From Enoplosus armatus (lineage: Eukaryota > Chordata > Actinopteri > Centrarchiformes > Enoplosidae): DNA of 64,000 nt. The position numbers were made by a program, and so were the translations under genes. The DNA lies in contig NC_092188.1 in the NCBI RefSeq assembly GCF_043641665.1, positions 14,281,704 through 14,345,703 on the forward strand, given 5' to 3'. The notes under the pieces were generated by a model. It ran no database searches and was not told the DNA's origin. It worked only from the letters and a program-made list of their open reading frames with translations. Positions 11,555-23,700 of the stretch are shown one piece after another; the stretch's first letter is position 1; each line of letters begins with the position of its first letter.

Positions 11555-11765
11555 TGAAGGCAGTGATGGAATGAAAGTATACTCAAGTACTGTACTTAAG
11601 TACAATTTTGATTGAAATTATGCTACTTTATACTTCTACTCACTACATTTTGGAGGTAAGATATTGTGAAATATTGTACTTTTTCCTCCACTACATTTAT
11701 TTGACAACATAGTTACTTTGCAGATTCAGATTATTAATACAAAATATGAATCACCTAAAATAAAC
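11555..11765. repeat. Interspersed AAGTACTT-rich teleost repeat
   Basis: Contains ACTCAAGTACTGTACTTAAG, then CTACTTTATACTTCTACT and TTTTTCCTCCACTACATTTA, wording that recurs in 56.9-59.0 kb of this window, there on the opposite strand. Probably a non-autonomous DNA transposon; class not certain. It is present in copy 1 of the Ly6 block and absent at the matching place in copy 2. Confidence 0.6.
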
Positions 11766-11882
11766 TCAGAATTCTGACTTTAAACTCAAATACATTTCTC
11801 ACACGTGGCCCTAATCCTCTTCTGTAGAGAAGGGATTAAGAGCACAAAAACACACAAATAGACTCAGAAGAGAAAGAAATGT

Positions 11883-11888
11883 ATTTAT
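11883..11888 (-). terminator. Poly(A) signal, Ly6 gene A
   Basis: AATAAA on the minus strand about 390 bases past the stop codon of Ly6 gene A. The matching place past gene B has the same signal inside a TTTATTTATTTATT run. Confidence 0.5.
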
Positions 11889-12277
11889 TTTGCTTTTCAT
11901 CAGTAACATTAAAATATTTCTGATAATTCCAATTAAAAGTAGGTTTCAGGTTGATAATAGCAAAAAAAGTGTTTTTTTTACATTCTCCATGTTTTACTTC
12001 AGAAAACCCCCCCAGATAGAGCTGTTGTTGACAACTATTCTACGCAAGACAGTCTACTATCCTTATAAGATACATGCAAAAAAGAAACTAAGCAGGTTAA
12101 AAACTTTATGAGGCAGGAGACAAAGGGAAATCATAACTTTACTAGCTGTTATTTTTATGCTAAATTTTCTACTTTCTCACTTATCGGTTGAAAGGATAAA
12201 GAAAGGAGTGGGAGCACTATGAAGGCAATGCGGAGATGGGAAGAAACACTGAGCCGCGATGCTGCCGTCTCCACCAG

Positions 12278-13814
12278 TTAAGAGAACATGACTGTAGAGA
12301 CCAGCGGTGCCACCAGGAGCAGAAGGCCAGCGCTTGTGCCTCTGGCGCTGTTGCAGAAGTCACCCTGACAGCAGGTAGTTGTTCCTGGAATGGCTCCTGA
12401 AATCTTTGCATTTTCCGTATTTGAGCAAATCTGCTCTGTGGCACAGCCCTTCTTGGTCTTCTTTTCACCACCCATATCCACTGAGAGAATGAAAATAATG
12501 TTAGTGTGAGAGCTTTAAGTTTTAATACATCTACTAGAATCACTAAACATCCCTCTGAGCTGAGGAAATATGTGGAACAGAGTTAGATGTTTAGGCCTGT
12601 TACCTGTTGTTGAGATGCAGTGGTTCTCTTTCCCCTGGCAGTTAATAGTTGCAGTGCACTTGTGACCATCACAGCGGAAGCACTTTTTACCATTGGGACT
12701 GGAATGACTGGGCTCTGTAACATAGAACATATATTGTTCATATTGTTTGAGGAGGTAGAGGGGGATGGATTGGCATCATCAATCCATAATACCTACATTC
12801 ACAATGTCGACATGGCACAAGACAATTATTAGAGTGTATTTTTACATATATGTGTTATTTTGATGTCTGAAACATAACAGATGCAACCAACACTAACTTT
12901 TAAGGCAGGCATGGGAGGAGAACAGTTTTCAAAATGTAAAATGTTCATCAAAAAAAGCTTTCAGTGCAAACACACATAAATACCAACAGACAACGTAAGT
13001 AAGTTACCAGAGGCATATTCGGTGTTGCAGAGCTCGGAGGTGCAACACTCGCTGTTAATTACGGTTCTGGTGAGTCCAAAGTTGACTGAGCCCTCAACAC
13101 ACTGTTCAGCCAAAGCACAAGTTTTCATGTTGACATCAGCAAGTTTTGAACCACCTGCAACAAAAGAGGAACCTTTGTGAACTGGGCAATGCAACACAGT
13201 TTTACAGTAAGAACAATGCACCACAAAATACCATACCTGCATATGAAGTGATTCTCATTGCACGACATTGATGACTCCGTAAAGGGCATGTTTTTGCTAT
13301 TTCCGTGCAGGTTCCTGTGTTTCCCGGTACACAGTGGTAACATTTCAGGGTGTAGGCTGACAAAACACAAAACTCAGATGAGTAAAAAAAAAAAAAAAAA
13401 GTCTCTTTTTTTACAACATGTGGACAAAATCATTTTAACAACTTAACCCTGAAGTAAATGAATCAGGATTATAAGCACAGCTACAAAAATACAGTGGTTG
13501 TCAGGTGCAGATCTGACGTGTTTTGTTTTTTTATTAACAGAATAAAAGAGGCCAAATCATCTGTGCATAAACTACATGTTTAACCCGTAACCCTAACCAA
13601 CAGAAAAATAACATGTAGGATGTGGACATACTGTTATTTGGCATGTGACCTTAAATGACCCATGTCTGTAGCATGTGCAAAGGCAAATATGGTATAGAAA
13701 ATTACAATCCTTCTTTTATTAAAAATTAAACAGTTAGAAAAAATAGATAAGAGATAACAAACACTTGCCTGTTGGGAGAAGCACAATCCCAACGATCAGC
13801 GTAAGGAGATGCAT
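12278..13814 (-). CDS. Two-domain Ly6/uPAR-family GPI protein (gene A)
   Basis: Five exons on the minus strand join in phase: 13769-13814, 13237-13356, 13008-13154, 12604-12714 and 12278-12480, giving 208 residues. Exon 1 is a signal peptide ([15 protein letters not shown]). Exons 2-3 make the first three-finger domain (CYHC at the start, CCTSELCN at the end). Exons 4-5 make the second ([11 protein letters not shown] to CCQGDFCN). The last 20 or so residues ([18 protein letters not shown]) are a hydrophobic GPI-attachment signal, so the protein should sit on the outer cell surface. The layout is that of uPAR/PLAUR- and PINLYP-like proteins, and its neighbour SMG9 fits the mammalian PLAUR locus; orthology to one member is not claimed. 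Intron 1 uses a GC donor (CAG|GCAAGT). Gene B is a tandem paralogue with identical exon lengths. Ligand unknown. Confidence 0.88.
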
Positions 13815-14054
13815 CTTGTCTGGATACAACTGAGTTTTAGTTTGATCTGTTACGGCAATAAGAAGCTCTCCTGAGAAGGAGTTGTCTTCATCCTCAGACC
13901 ACTCCTTCATTCCTCCTCCAATAGAGACTAAATGTGAAACTTAGAAAAGCCTTGTAAATTTACTGGAAACTGAATTGATGTTTTTGTTTTATTTTCTTTG
14001 TTTAGTTTTTTGGGGTTTTTTAATTGACACATTTTTGGCAGTTCTTAACAGTAG

Positions 14055-14419
14055 TGCAATACCTACTGTGAGGTGTCTTATAGCTATAAGAGCTACAGCA
14101 CAGAGACAGACATATAAAATATACATATATACACACATAGGTACATACATAATAAGACAGACTTACTGCAGGACCAATAAAATACAAAATGAAAGACTTT
14201 CACGCTGTTTTTACATGCAGTATATTCACACACTGAGGAAAACATATCTCATGCTGAACAGCCAGGATCCACCCAGTGTGATTAACTTATACACTTTATT
14301 TCAGCCTTCTGGATGCCCACACACAAAGATAAGAGCAGCCGCCACACATCAGTGCATGATGAATGTTTCCATGGCTGTGCAACGCAAGTAACTGTCCCTC
14401 TGCAATCATCATCATATCA

Positions 14420-14509
<90 letters not shown>

Positions 14510-15130
14510 GGTCTTCTCTTTAATATTTTGGCAGTCTAAAAATTGGAGGCCTAAATGTTTTCTGAAGCATCTTATCAGTCGATTGCAGCATTTTTGAAGC
14601 ATTTTCAATTTTTTTATCAAGTGACTGCACGATGGCAGATACTGACTGTGTTTTCCACTCACGGAGGAGTGACTTTGGCGACTTCCTTGCTAACATGTGC
14701 CCAGAGCACATTTCACAGTCTGGCTCTCTGTCTCTCCCCCCAACACATTTCTAATTCCCCAGGTCCCTTCATTGCCATTTTTCTTCTGCCTCACCCATCT
14801 TCACACCTGTTCCCTGTTCCCTGTTCCCTCATCTCCTCTACAATTGCCCGGCCTTCCCAGCCCACCTCTTCACCTGTTTCCACTTTCCCTCTACATGCGT
14901 ACAGTCTCACTTTGTCCTGGTTGCTATCTTGCCTTGTGATTTTTGTCATCAAGCTTCTGTAACCCGAACCTTATCCTGGGCCTGAACCTACCTGCCTGCC
15001 TGTCTGCCTACATGTACCTGCCTGTAAGTTATTTTGGTCATTAAACCACTGACATCATCCTGCCATTTCGACTGTCTGCATCTGGATCCTTCCCTTTTTG
15101 TCACTGTCCCGCACAACATTTGATTGTCAA
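14055..15130. other. Sequence inserted in the 5' flank of Ly6 gene A
   Basis: The flank of gene A matches that of gene B up to about 14050 and again from about 15140, so roughly 1.1 kb between looks inserted. It holds a GATA microsatellite and ends in a tail (CCTGCCTGCCTGTCTGCC, then GTCTGCATCTGGATCCTT) like the 3' end of fish LINEs. No coding part is seen; origin is inference. Confidence 0.4.
14420..14510. repeat. (GATA)n microsatellite
   Basis: About 22 uninterrupted TAGA/GATA units. Expected to be highly polymorphic. Confidence 0.95.
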
Positions 15131-15214
15131 ACTTTGAAGATGTAAATTATGATTATTTGAGGTAGGTCAACATGGTTAACATCACCCATTCTGGCAAATG
15201 CTTACTTCATTGGT

Positions 15215-16650
15215 ATTATTGAAGGATTAGAACACCCTGTTTACGGCTGACCGGTTTTTGGGTCATGGGCCAGAGGGTGGAGGAGAGAGGATGCAAGAAA
15301 GCATAATTTAATGGAAAGCACTCAGAATTCTTCATAAAACATCTAAAGTACTTGCCTCTGTAGAAATAAAACTAAAAATGCTTTAAGGTGGTGCTCATTA
15401 AATGGTAAACTTGGAAATGTTCATGTTCAATACCAATAAGTTGCCCTCAAACTGCCAACAAAGTGGGACATACTGTATGAATGTACTAGAGGTAAATTAA
15501 ACTATCTTTACACTTCTAGTGGGGCTGTTTCACCTAAACACATGATGGACTGCCAGACAATGTTCAAAGTAAATGGTGCATAAGTATTCCTGCCATAAGA
15601 AACTAATTATGACTGGCTTCCATTGTGTGTTGATGTTTGTTTCCTGACTTTGTGGCTTGACAAGGTCTTCCACAAAACCATGTTTTTTTTGTGAAACAAA
15701 AACTAGAAAGCTGCAGAGAACAACTTGAGATTGTAATTTAATCAAATTTTCCTCAAATTAGTTGCAGGATTACCAAGTGTATGTAAACGTTTGAGTTTTT
15801 CAAGACCTCTCAGAAACATCAACATGCTTCCAAAACCATGTTGCTGTAATTATTTTACATTCATACACACCATTATGCAGTACATGTATGTTTGTGTGTG
15901 GAAGGAAGTGGTGTTGGTCATGCATTTAAACTTTATTTACTTAAATTAAAGATTGTATAATGACATTATCAGCTGTCGCTTTACTGAATTTGTGCACCTG
16001 TTAAACACAAATGTGCTTTTATCTCATTTTCACCTCGTGGTTTGGATACATACATACATGCATATATACATACATACATATTTATAACCTTAACCAATCA
16101 ACAACCAGGATACAATATTGAAATTGCATTGGTCCAATGATAATTTCCAAATTTCATCTTCAATTCTCTACCATTGTACTGAATGAGTGTGATGAGAAAA
16201 TTAATTATAACGTGCAAATTGTGAACTACTTTAAGACACATCTAGCTACACAGCAAGCTACTTGCGTTAGCAATGAAACAGTTAGCTTGTTGTAGCAGCC
16301 CCAGAAAACGCTGAGATTACATTTTTAAAAATGTAATCTGACCATCCTTACAAAAATGTATATTATCATATTTGGTCTTTAAATTAAACGTTTTCTTGTA
16401 TTCAGCTGCATTCAAAGAATCCTCTGATGCATGTCATCATTTCCAAATACATTCAGTGTTTTTCATGTTTTTTCCTGCTGTCAGAATTTTCTAAAAAGCT
16501 GTGTATAAACTGCCTGTTATAAATACTTTGTCCACTAGATGGGGATACACTGTTGATAGTAGTTTCTACTCTCTTCATATTTCCCACCAGTTATGGACTA
16601 AACAAATACAGTTAAAGATGGAGACTGAACAGTTGAGGGTGATGTAGGAG
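15215..16650. repeat. Segmental duplication, copy 2 (Ly6 3' flank)
   Basis: Direct-repeat partner of 10150-11530; see the landmarks given there. It has drifted by point changes and small indels. It lies 5' of gene A and 3' of gene B, as expected for a head-to-tail duplication of a block of 5-6 kb. Confidence 0.7.
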
Positions 16651-17640
16651 ACAGTCATCAACAGCCTGCACTAAATCTAACAACATTTAGAAATACATTT
16701 ACTCTGAATCAACCTTTGGGATGATAAAAATGATGTGATCAAATAATTTGTCTGTGTACATTTTTGTCATAAGCCTGCAACCTCCAAGTGTGCACTTCAA
16801 AGGTGGAAAGTGGCAGCTGTAGGTTGTGAGTTTGCAAGTAGGAACACACTTGCAAGGTGAAAGGGGAAAAATAAAAGTATTTCCGTTTCCTGTGTCTCAT
16901 AGGGTGAGGGTGAAAAAGTAAGGAGAGGGAGGGTGAGTTGACAGGTTGTGAGACTGTTCAAAGTAGCAACATATTGACAGAGTGGGGTATTTACTACAAC
17001 CAACTTTAAGGCCCCATGTATACGATACTTGTGTATATCATTGTATAAATACTGTGTAAAACTGCCATTTTGGGGACTCTCTCTCTCTCACTCATTAGGC
17101 AAATATTGTGTTAGAGCTTTTATTCCCTACATCTCACCCACACTAGACAGCAACTGATTTGTGGTTGCCACAACAGGGGCCTTTCTGTATTTATTATATA
17201 TTGACGTGTGTTAGGACACAGGTCCGAAAAGCTTAATCTTTGACACATTAAAAACTGTAAAATTCTTCACAAAACTTTGGGGATGCCTTTAACCTTAAAT
17301 CAGAGTCTGGAATCAGCAAAAACACACAGTGGCAGCCCACAACAGCACACGTCAATTGTCTGGTGTTGTGCTTCCTCCTGGTTCACCTGATAATAACTGA
17401 CATTTAAGTAAACATATATGCAAACAGAATTTATTGACTTGCCATGAGCAGTTTGCCAATCATGAATGTTATGCACAATGCTCTGTCGACACTCCTGTAT
17501 TTACTGTGACACAAATGTCAGAAGTACATTTTGCATTTTCAACATTTAAATGGGACTGAGAAAGGATTTAGAACACAAAAATACACTACTAACACAACAA
17601 CACGACTTTGAACTCAAATACATTTTTCACAAGTGGCCCT
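16651..17640. other. Spacer specific to duplication copy 2, no gene seen
   Basis: This stretch has little or no counterpart in copy 1. No open gene, RNA gene or named repeat was recognised. Confidence 0.35.
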
Positions 17641-18026
17641 AATCCCCTTCTGTAGAGAAAGGATTAAAAACACTCCAAGAAAACAGAAACAGACTCAGAA
17701 TTTTAAGAAATTTATTTATTTATTAATCATCAAAATATTTCCAATAATTCCAATTAAAAATAGGTTTCAGGTCAATAATAGCACTCAGAACAAAATGTGT
17801 GCAGCGAACTGTTGTTGACAACATGCAAAAAAGAAACTAAGCAGGTTAAAAACTGTATGAGGCAGGAGACAAAGGGAAATCATACCTTTACTAGCTGTTA
17901 TTTTTATGCTAAACTTTCTACTTTCTCACTTATCGGTTGAAAGGATAAAGAAAAAAGTGGGAGCACTATGACGGCAATGCGGAGATGGGAAGAAACACTG
18001 AGCCGCGATGCTGCCGTCTCCACCAG

Positions 18027-19654
18027 TTAAGAGAACATGACTGTAGAGACCAGCGGTGCCACCAGGAGCAGAAGGCCAGCGCTTGTGCTGCTGGCGCTGT
18101 TGCAGAAGTCACCCTGACAGCAGGTAGTTGTTCCTGGAATGGCTCCTGAAATCTGTACGTTTTCCATACTTGAGCACATCTGCTTGGAGGCACAGCCCTT
18201 TATGGTTGTCTTTTCACCGCCTAGGTTCACTGAGAGAATGAAAATGTCAGTGTGTGAGCTTTAAGTTTTAATATACCTACCAGAATCACAAAACATCCCT
18301 CTGAGCTGAGGAAATATGTGGAACAGAGTTAGATGTTTAGGCCTGTTACCTGTTGTTGAGACGCAGTGGTCCTCGTTCCCCTCGCAGTTTAGAGTTGCAG
18401 TGCACTGTTGTCCATTGCAGCTGAAACACTTTTTACCATTGGGACTGGATTTGCTGGGCTCTGTAACATAGAACATACATTGTTCATATTGATGGAGGTA
18501 GACATGTGACTGCAATTACCTTATTTTTTTAAAGGCCTTTTTCAAAGCTTGTGTCCAGCAGGCTATTTATTGGTGTTTCCCTGCTGGTGAACAAGTTGAA
18601 ATAACAGCTTTGTAAATGTAAAGATTAATGACATTTGTTTGTTTAATATCTAATTATAATTTAATGATTTTAAAATTTTGATGATGGTGGTGATGGAGGG
18701 CAAATTTGTTTTCCTCGTTCTGGCTGGTACAAGGTAGTTCTGGTTGCTTCAAAATGTAAACTGCTTTTGCTCGTGCAGCAATGCCAATGTTCCAACACAA
18801 AACGCTCTCAGTGCATAGACGAATAGACAATATGATTAAGTTACCAGGGGCAAGTTGGGAGTTGCAGAGCTCGGTGCCGCAGCACTTGCTGGTAACTACA
18901 GTTCTGGCAACTCCAAAGTTGACTGAGCCCTCAACACACTGTTCAGCCAAAGCACAAGTTTTCATGTTGACATCAGCAAGTTCTGAACCACCTGCAACAA
19001 AAGAGGAACCTTTGTGAACTGGGCAATGCAACACAGTTTTACAGTAAGAACAATGCACCACAAAATACCATACCTGCATAGGTAAGGATCCTCAGTGCAC
19101 CACACTGATAACCCTCATTAGGGCATTGTTTTTCTGTGTCTGTGCAGGTTCCTAAGATTTCCGGTACACACTCATAACATTTCAGGGTGTAGGCTGATGA
19201 AACACAAAACACAAAAATCAACTTCTCTTTTCTACAAGGGGTGGACAAAATCATTTTAACAACTTAACTCTGAAGTAAATTATTCAAAGTTATAAGCACA
19301 GCATTATGAAGGTAGTTGTCTGGGTCTTTTTTTTCCAACTACAACAGAAAAGAGGCCAAATCATCTGTGCACACACTGCAGGCGAGAAACAAAGAGGAAT
19401 AGCAGTGACAAGTAAAAATAACCAACAGCAAAATAACATGTAGGATGTGGACATACTGTTATTCGGCATATAACCTTGAATGACCCATGTCTGTGGCATA
19501 TATAAAAGCAAATGTGGTAATAGAAGATTACAATCTTACAATCCATCTTTTCCTAATTATTAAAAACAAACAAAACAAAAAAACAGATACAACAGAACAT
19601 AAACCTGCCTGTAGGTAGAAGCACAATCCCAATGATCAACGTAAGGAGATGCAT
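18027..19654 (-). CDS. Two-domain Ly6/uPAR-family GPI protein (gene B)
   Basis: Five minus-strand exons, 19609-19654, 19074-19193, 18845-18991, 18350-18460 and 18027-18229, have exactly the lengths of gene A (46, 120, 147, 111, 203) and give 208 residues. Signal peptide, two three-finger domains (CYECVPE to CCGTELCN; KKCFSCNGQQC to CCQGDFCN) and a GPI signal identical in its last 18 residues are all present. Every cysteine is shared with gene A, but the loops differ strongly, above all in exon 2. Intron 2 is identical to that of gene A over 82 bases. The first donor reads CAG|GCAGGT, again apparently GC. The open, frame-true structure of both genes suggests both are functional. A role in cell-surface recognition is inference from the family only. 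Confidence 0.88.
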
Positions 19655-19819
19655 CTTGTGACGTCTGGATACAACTGAGTTTTAGTTTGATCTGTTCGAC
19701 CATAAAGAAGCTCTCCTGAGAAGGAGTGGTCTTCATCCTCAGACCACTCCTCCACTCCTCCTTCAGTAGTGGCATGATGTGAAACTTAGAAAATCCTTGT
19801 AAATTTACAGGAAACTGAA

Positions 19820-20296
19820 CTGATGTTTTTCGTTTTTCTCTTAGTTTAGTTTCTTTCTTTTTTTTTAAATTGGCACCTTTTTTTTCGCGGTTCTAAACAG
19901 TTTTAAGAAGAATCCTTAAGAAGGATAATCTTTCTGAGTTCCTTGATGTTTCTTTTATCTGAAACAGGTGGGGAAAAGATGACAAAAAAGTAATTTACAA
20001 AAATTATCCTGGAAAAGCATTTTTTTTCTCCCGTTAAGGAACCCTGATGAAGTACCCCCCCCCCCCCCCCCGACTTGATTTGAATTTGATTTGTTAAAAA
20101 TTTGTTTGTTGTTTGTGCTTATTTGAGGAAGGTCAACGTAAACGTAACCCATTCTGGAAAACATATTCATTAAATGTTTAACATCACTTAAGTTTAATGT
20201 CTTTTCATTTCAGTTTGTGCTATTACAAAAGTAAGGAGGAAGGAAACATAAAAGGGCGTGTTTCTTTCTGGGGAAATGAAAGCTACAGCCCACATG
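19820..20296. repeat. 480-bp direct repeat, copy R1
   Basis: Almost identical to 21128-21606, including a C run (17 here, 21 there), and in the same orientation. It is the 5' flank of Ly6 gene B. A more diverged version is found 5' of gene A (about 13960-14050 and 15140-15200). The R1-R2 pair brackets the last exon of SMG9. Confidence 0.85.
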
Positions 20297-20385
20297 AATG
20301 CGCTTGAACTTGTATTGATGAAGGTGTCATATTGTAATGCTACGTTTTGTCTTGTGAAAGGATTTAATACAGCTTTAGTACTCTT

Positions 20386-20391
20386 TTTATT
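20386..20391 (-). terminator. Poly(A) signal, SMG9
   Basis: AATAAA on the minus strand (ACCTCAATAAAAAG) about 400 bases past the SMG9 stop codon, in the unique segment between repeats R1 and R2. It is the best candidate for the 3' end of the transcript. Confidence 0.5.
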
Positions 20392-20785
20392 GAGGTTTTA
20401 AAGAAAATTATAAAATGACTTGAAGACTGAAGACTATATTTTCAGCTCAGCAAACGTGTGCATCATCAATATACCAAGTTACAACATCACATATAATGGC
20501 TTACAAATAAAAAAACAAAACACATTACATTTCCTGAGGGCAGGGACAGACAACGTTCTGGCATGGAGCACCGAGACTCCACAGGTTTTCATTCCCACCA
20601 AAGTCTATAGACAGAAGGTGGTGTCATCCTGCATTATATCTGACTCTCCTCCAGTTTCACTTGTCCCTCCTGCAGGGTGCAAACCACGGTCTCCACTCTC
20701 AGAGCCACATTTCTCTTCATATGACCCGATTATCGGACATAAGAGCTTGCATGCTATTGTATATAACATCAGTTCAACCGAGGTG

Positions 20786-23700
20786 TTAGCAGAGCAGGCG
20801 GCTGTATTCAGACAGGGCCGAGGACTTTTTCACCCCATCCCAGATACGAGCTGCATAGTGAAACCTGAAAAACACAACAAGAGACCCGGAAATTGTTTTC
20901 ACTATGAAACCAATGACTTGCTTTCTTATCTTTGATTGATACTCTATTCAAGTGTCTTTTAGGAGGAGGAGAATATTAACAATAACTAAAAATACAGATT
21001 AAATCACGCAGAAGATGTGGAGGCACTTCTGCAGTTCTGCATAGTGTCTGCAGGTGCAAACAGCCCATACAACCACCACAAAATAAGGAATGGAAATCTG
21101 TATGTAGTTGAGAGGCAAGTTGACAGGCTGATGTTTTTCGTTTTTCTCTTAGTGTAGTTTCTTTCTTTTTTTTAAATTGGCACCTTTTTTTTTGCGGTTC
21201 TAAACAGTTTTAAGAAGAATCCTTAAGAAGGATAATCTTTCTGAGTTCCTTGATGTTTCTTTTATCTGAAACAGGTGGGGAAAAGATGACAAAAAAGTAA
21301 CTTACAAAAATTATCCTGGAAAAGCATTTTTTTTTCTCCCGTTAAGGAACCCTGATGAAGTACCCCCCCCCCCCCCCCCCCCCGACTTGATTTGAATTTG
21401 ATTTGTTAAAAATTTGTTTGTTGTTTGTGCTTATTTGAGGAAGGTCAACGTAAACATAACCCATTCTGGAAAACATATTCATTAAATGTTTAACATCACT
21501 TAAGTTTAATGTCTTTTCATTTCAGTTTGTGCTATTACAAAAGTAAGGAAGGAAACATAAAAGGGCGTGTTTCTTTCTGGGGAAATGAAAGCTACAGCCC
21601 ACATGAGTTTAAATCCAATTGTTTACAGGTTTCAACCTTCCTTTCATTAGAATGCATTTGTTATTCAAATCCTTGATCCTTTCTCTTAAGGGACTGTAGA
21701 CTGACAAATGGTGTAACTTCATCACCTCACTCACTAAGACTTTGTCCCTTTACAGGGCTGGCAGCGCTTTTCTGTGGTCAAAAAGCACTTGCTGCACCAC
21801 TTACTACACTACTGCTTTGAGCGCACAGTAATAACTGAAGGCGACTCAGATGAGTGTATCAAGCAAGTAAGGCACATACCACTGTCATGGGAATTTTAGG
21901 AAAAACAGAAGACTGGCAACAAGGGAGCAGTTCTTGTGGTTTATTCACGTCTGCAGACGGACGGCCCCGACAGCAACTCAATTGCTCCTGCCCGGCTGAC
22001 CGTACTGCATCTCAGAGTGTTCCGTTTTTATACAGCATGTACAGCAAAGAATGTGAACACTATTAAGACATAAGGCACTCTCTTTGACAGTCATCACCTT
22101 GTAGGGAACAAGGCCACAATAAATGATAATTATGGACTGCTGAAAATACACCACTGAGAACACGTAGAGAAGGGCTATGGTTCTTTGCTAGGATCAAAGG
22201 GCACCACAGCAAATACCTGTGACCTTAAATAAGATCTTCAGGGTGTGGAAGGGATGTGTTGTATTTTTCCACTACAAACGACAACGTGCCATGTGAATGT
22301 CACCCAGTGTAAATGCTTGCTGTTATAACATTTTTACTGTTATGTTTGGTTGCTTTACATTGTTTCCGTCCTGTAATGAATGCTGTTTTTGAGTAGTAGC
22401 ATACTAATTAAGTTTATATTATTTTAAATGAAAAGCGGACAGAGAGGAATGTGACGTTTACCAGTTCTTCTCAGTGAGGATGGTGTGTGACAGCTGACAG
22501 CGGGGCATGGCCAGTATTTGGCTGCGGAGTTTTGAAACCATGGTGGAGAAGGCAGGGTGTCCTCTGTACCCCGGCAGCAGAGAGAAGAGCGGGTATGTCC
22601 CCGACCCTAAACATGGCACAAAGATTAATACATTATATACAGGATGACATTTGAGTTTTGCCTTGTGTGAAGATTAATTCTCTATCACCTGCTTTAGTCA
22701 GATTATCCTCCCCATCGTTCTCCTGCACAGGAAGGAGGAACATGTTGACTTCAGTTGCCAGATAGTCTTGCCCCAAACCAGGGAAGATGTTGCAGTCAAG
22801 CATGGACAATGTGCCTAAAAACGAAACAATTTGTTATGGGATGAGTGCAGGCTGGCATGATGAAGCAACGTGGAGCAACTATTTTGTCAGCCATAGCATG
22901 AACAAAATATGTGTATGTATTAAGAGAATATTCTTGTAACTTTGAACCTTTGTATTTGAGATGAGAGTGGGCCATTAATTTGTCCACCACCATATGCATG
23001 TTCTTCAGATTCTTTGGGCAGAAATCATCCCGTCTGGCTTTATTCTGGAGGAACACTGAATGAAGGAGGAATTCAAAGAAGAGACACTTTATTTATATAA
23101 TTAAACCTGGTTGGTGTGCGAGAGGTTTGTGGTTTGCATTAAAAAGTCACCTATGTGAGGATAGTACTCGGCCCCATCATCATTGCCTGAAGAGCCGGTG
23201 CTGTCATGGCTTGCGGACGGAGTGGAAGGTTTCACCATCTCAGCAGTCTGAAGAAACCTATCCACAAACATTACATTAAACTTCCTGAACATTTAACTAA
23301 TGTTCACACACACACATGCTGCACACATACAAACAAGATGCAATCAAAATCAGCTTCTTAAACTGTAAGAAACAGGAGGTGTAACTAGCCTACATGGCAG
23401 CTGTAGCTTGGTCCGATGACAACATGATTAGCACTGAGGCGTTTATCCACAGTAGATATTTTCTGATCTGAATGTAGGCATATGCAACCCATTCATTTTC
23501 CTCACAGTGATGCTTTTGTCAGTAGGTAGAATTGAGTGTGTTTTCTGGCAGTCTGTAACATTATTCCTACATAAGTATTCAGTTAACCCTTATGCCCTCC
23601 TCTGGCATTTTTGTACATTTTTCTCAACTTTTGTTTTTGGATTTGGTGACCATTTTGGCATGAATTTTTGCAAGAACTTTTCTTTTTAGTAAAATTTACA

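Noticed and set aside
20420..20935. 171-codon open frame on the plus strand
   Set aside because: It is antisense to the SMG9 last exon (20786-20864) and its 3' UTR; the minus strand reads a clear SMG9 C-terminus.
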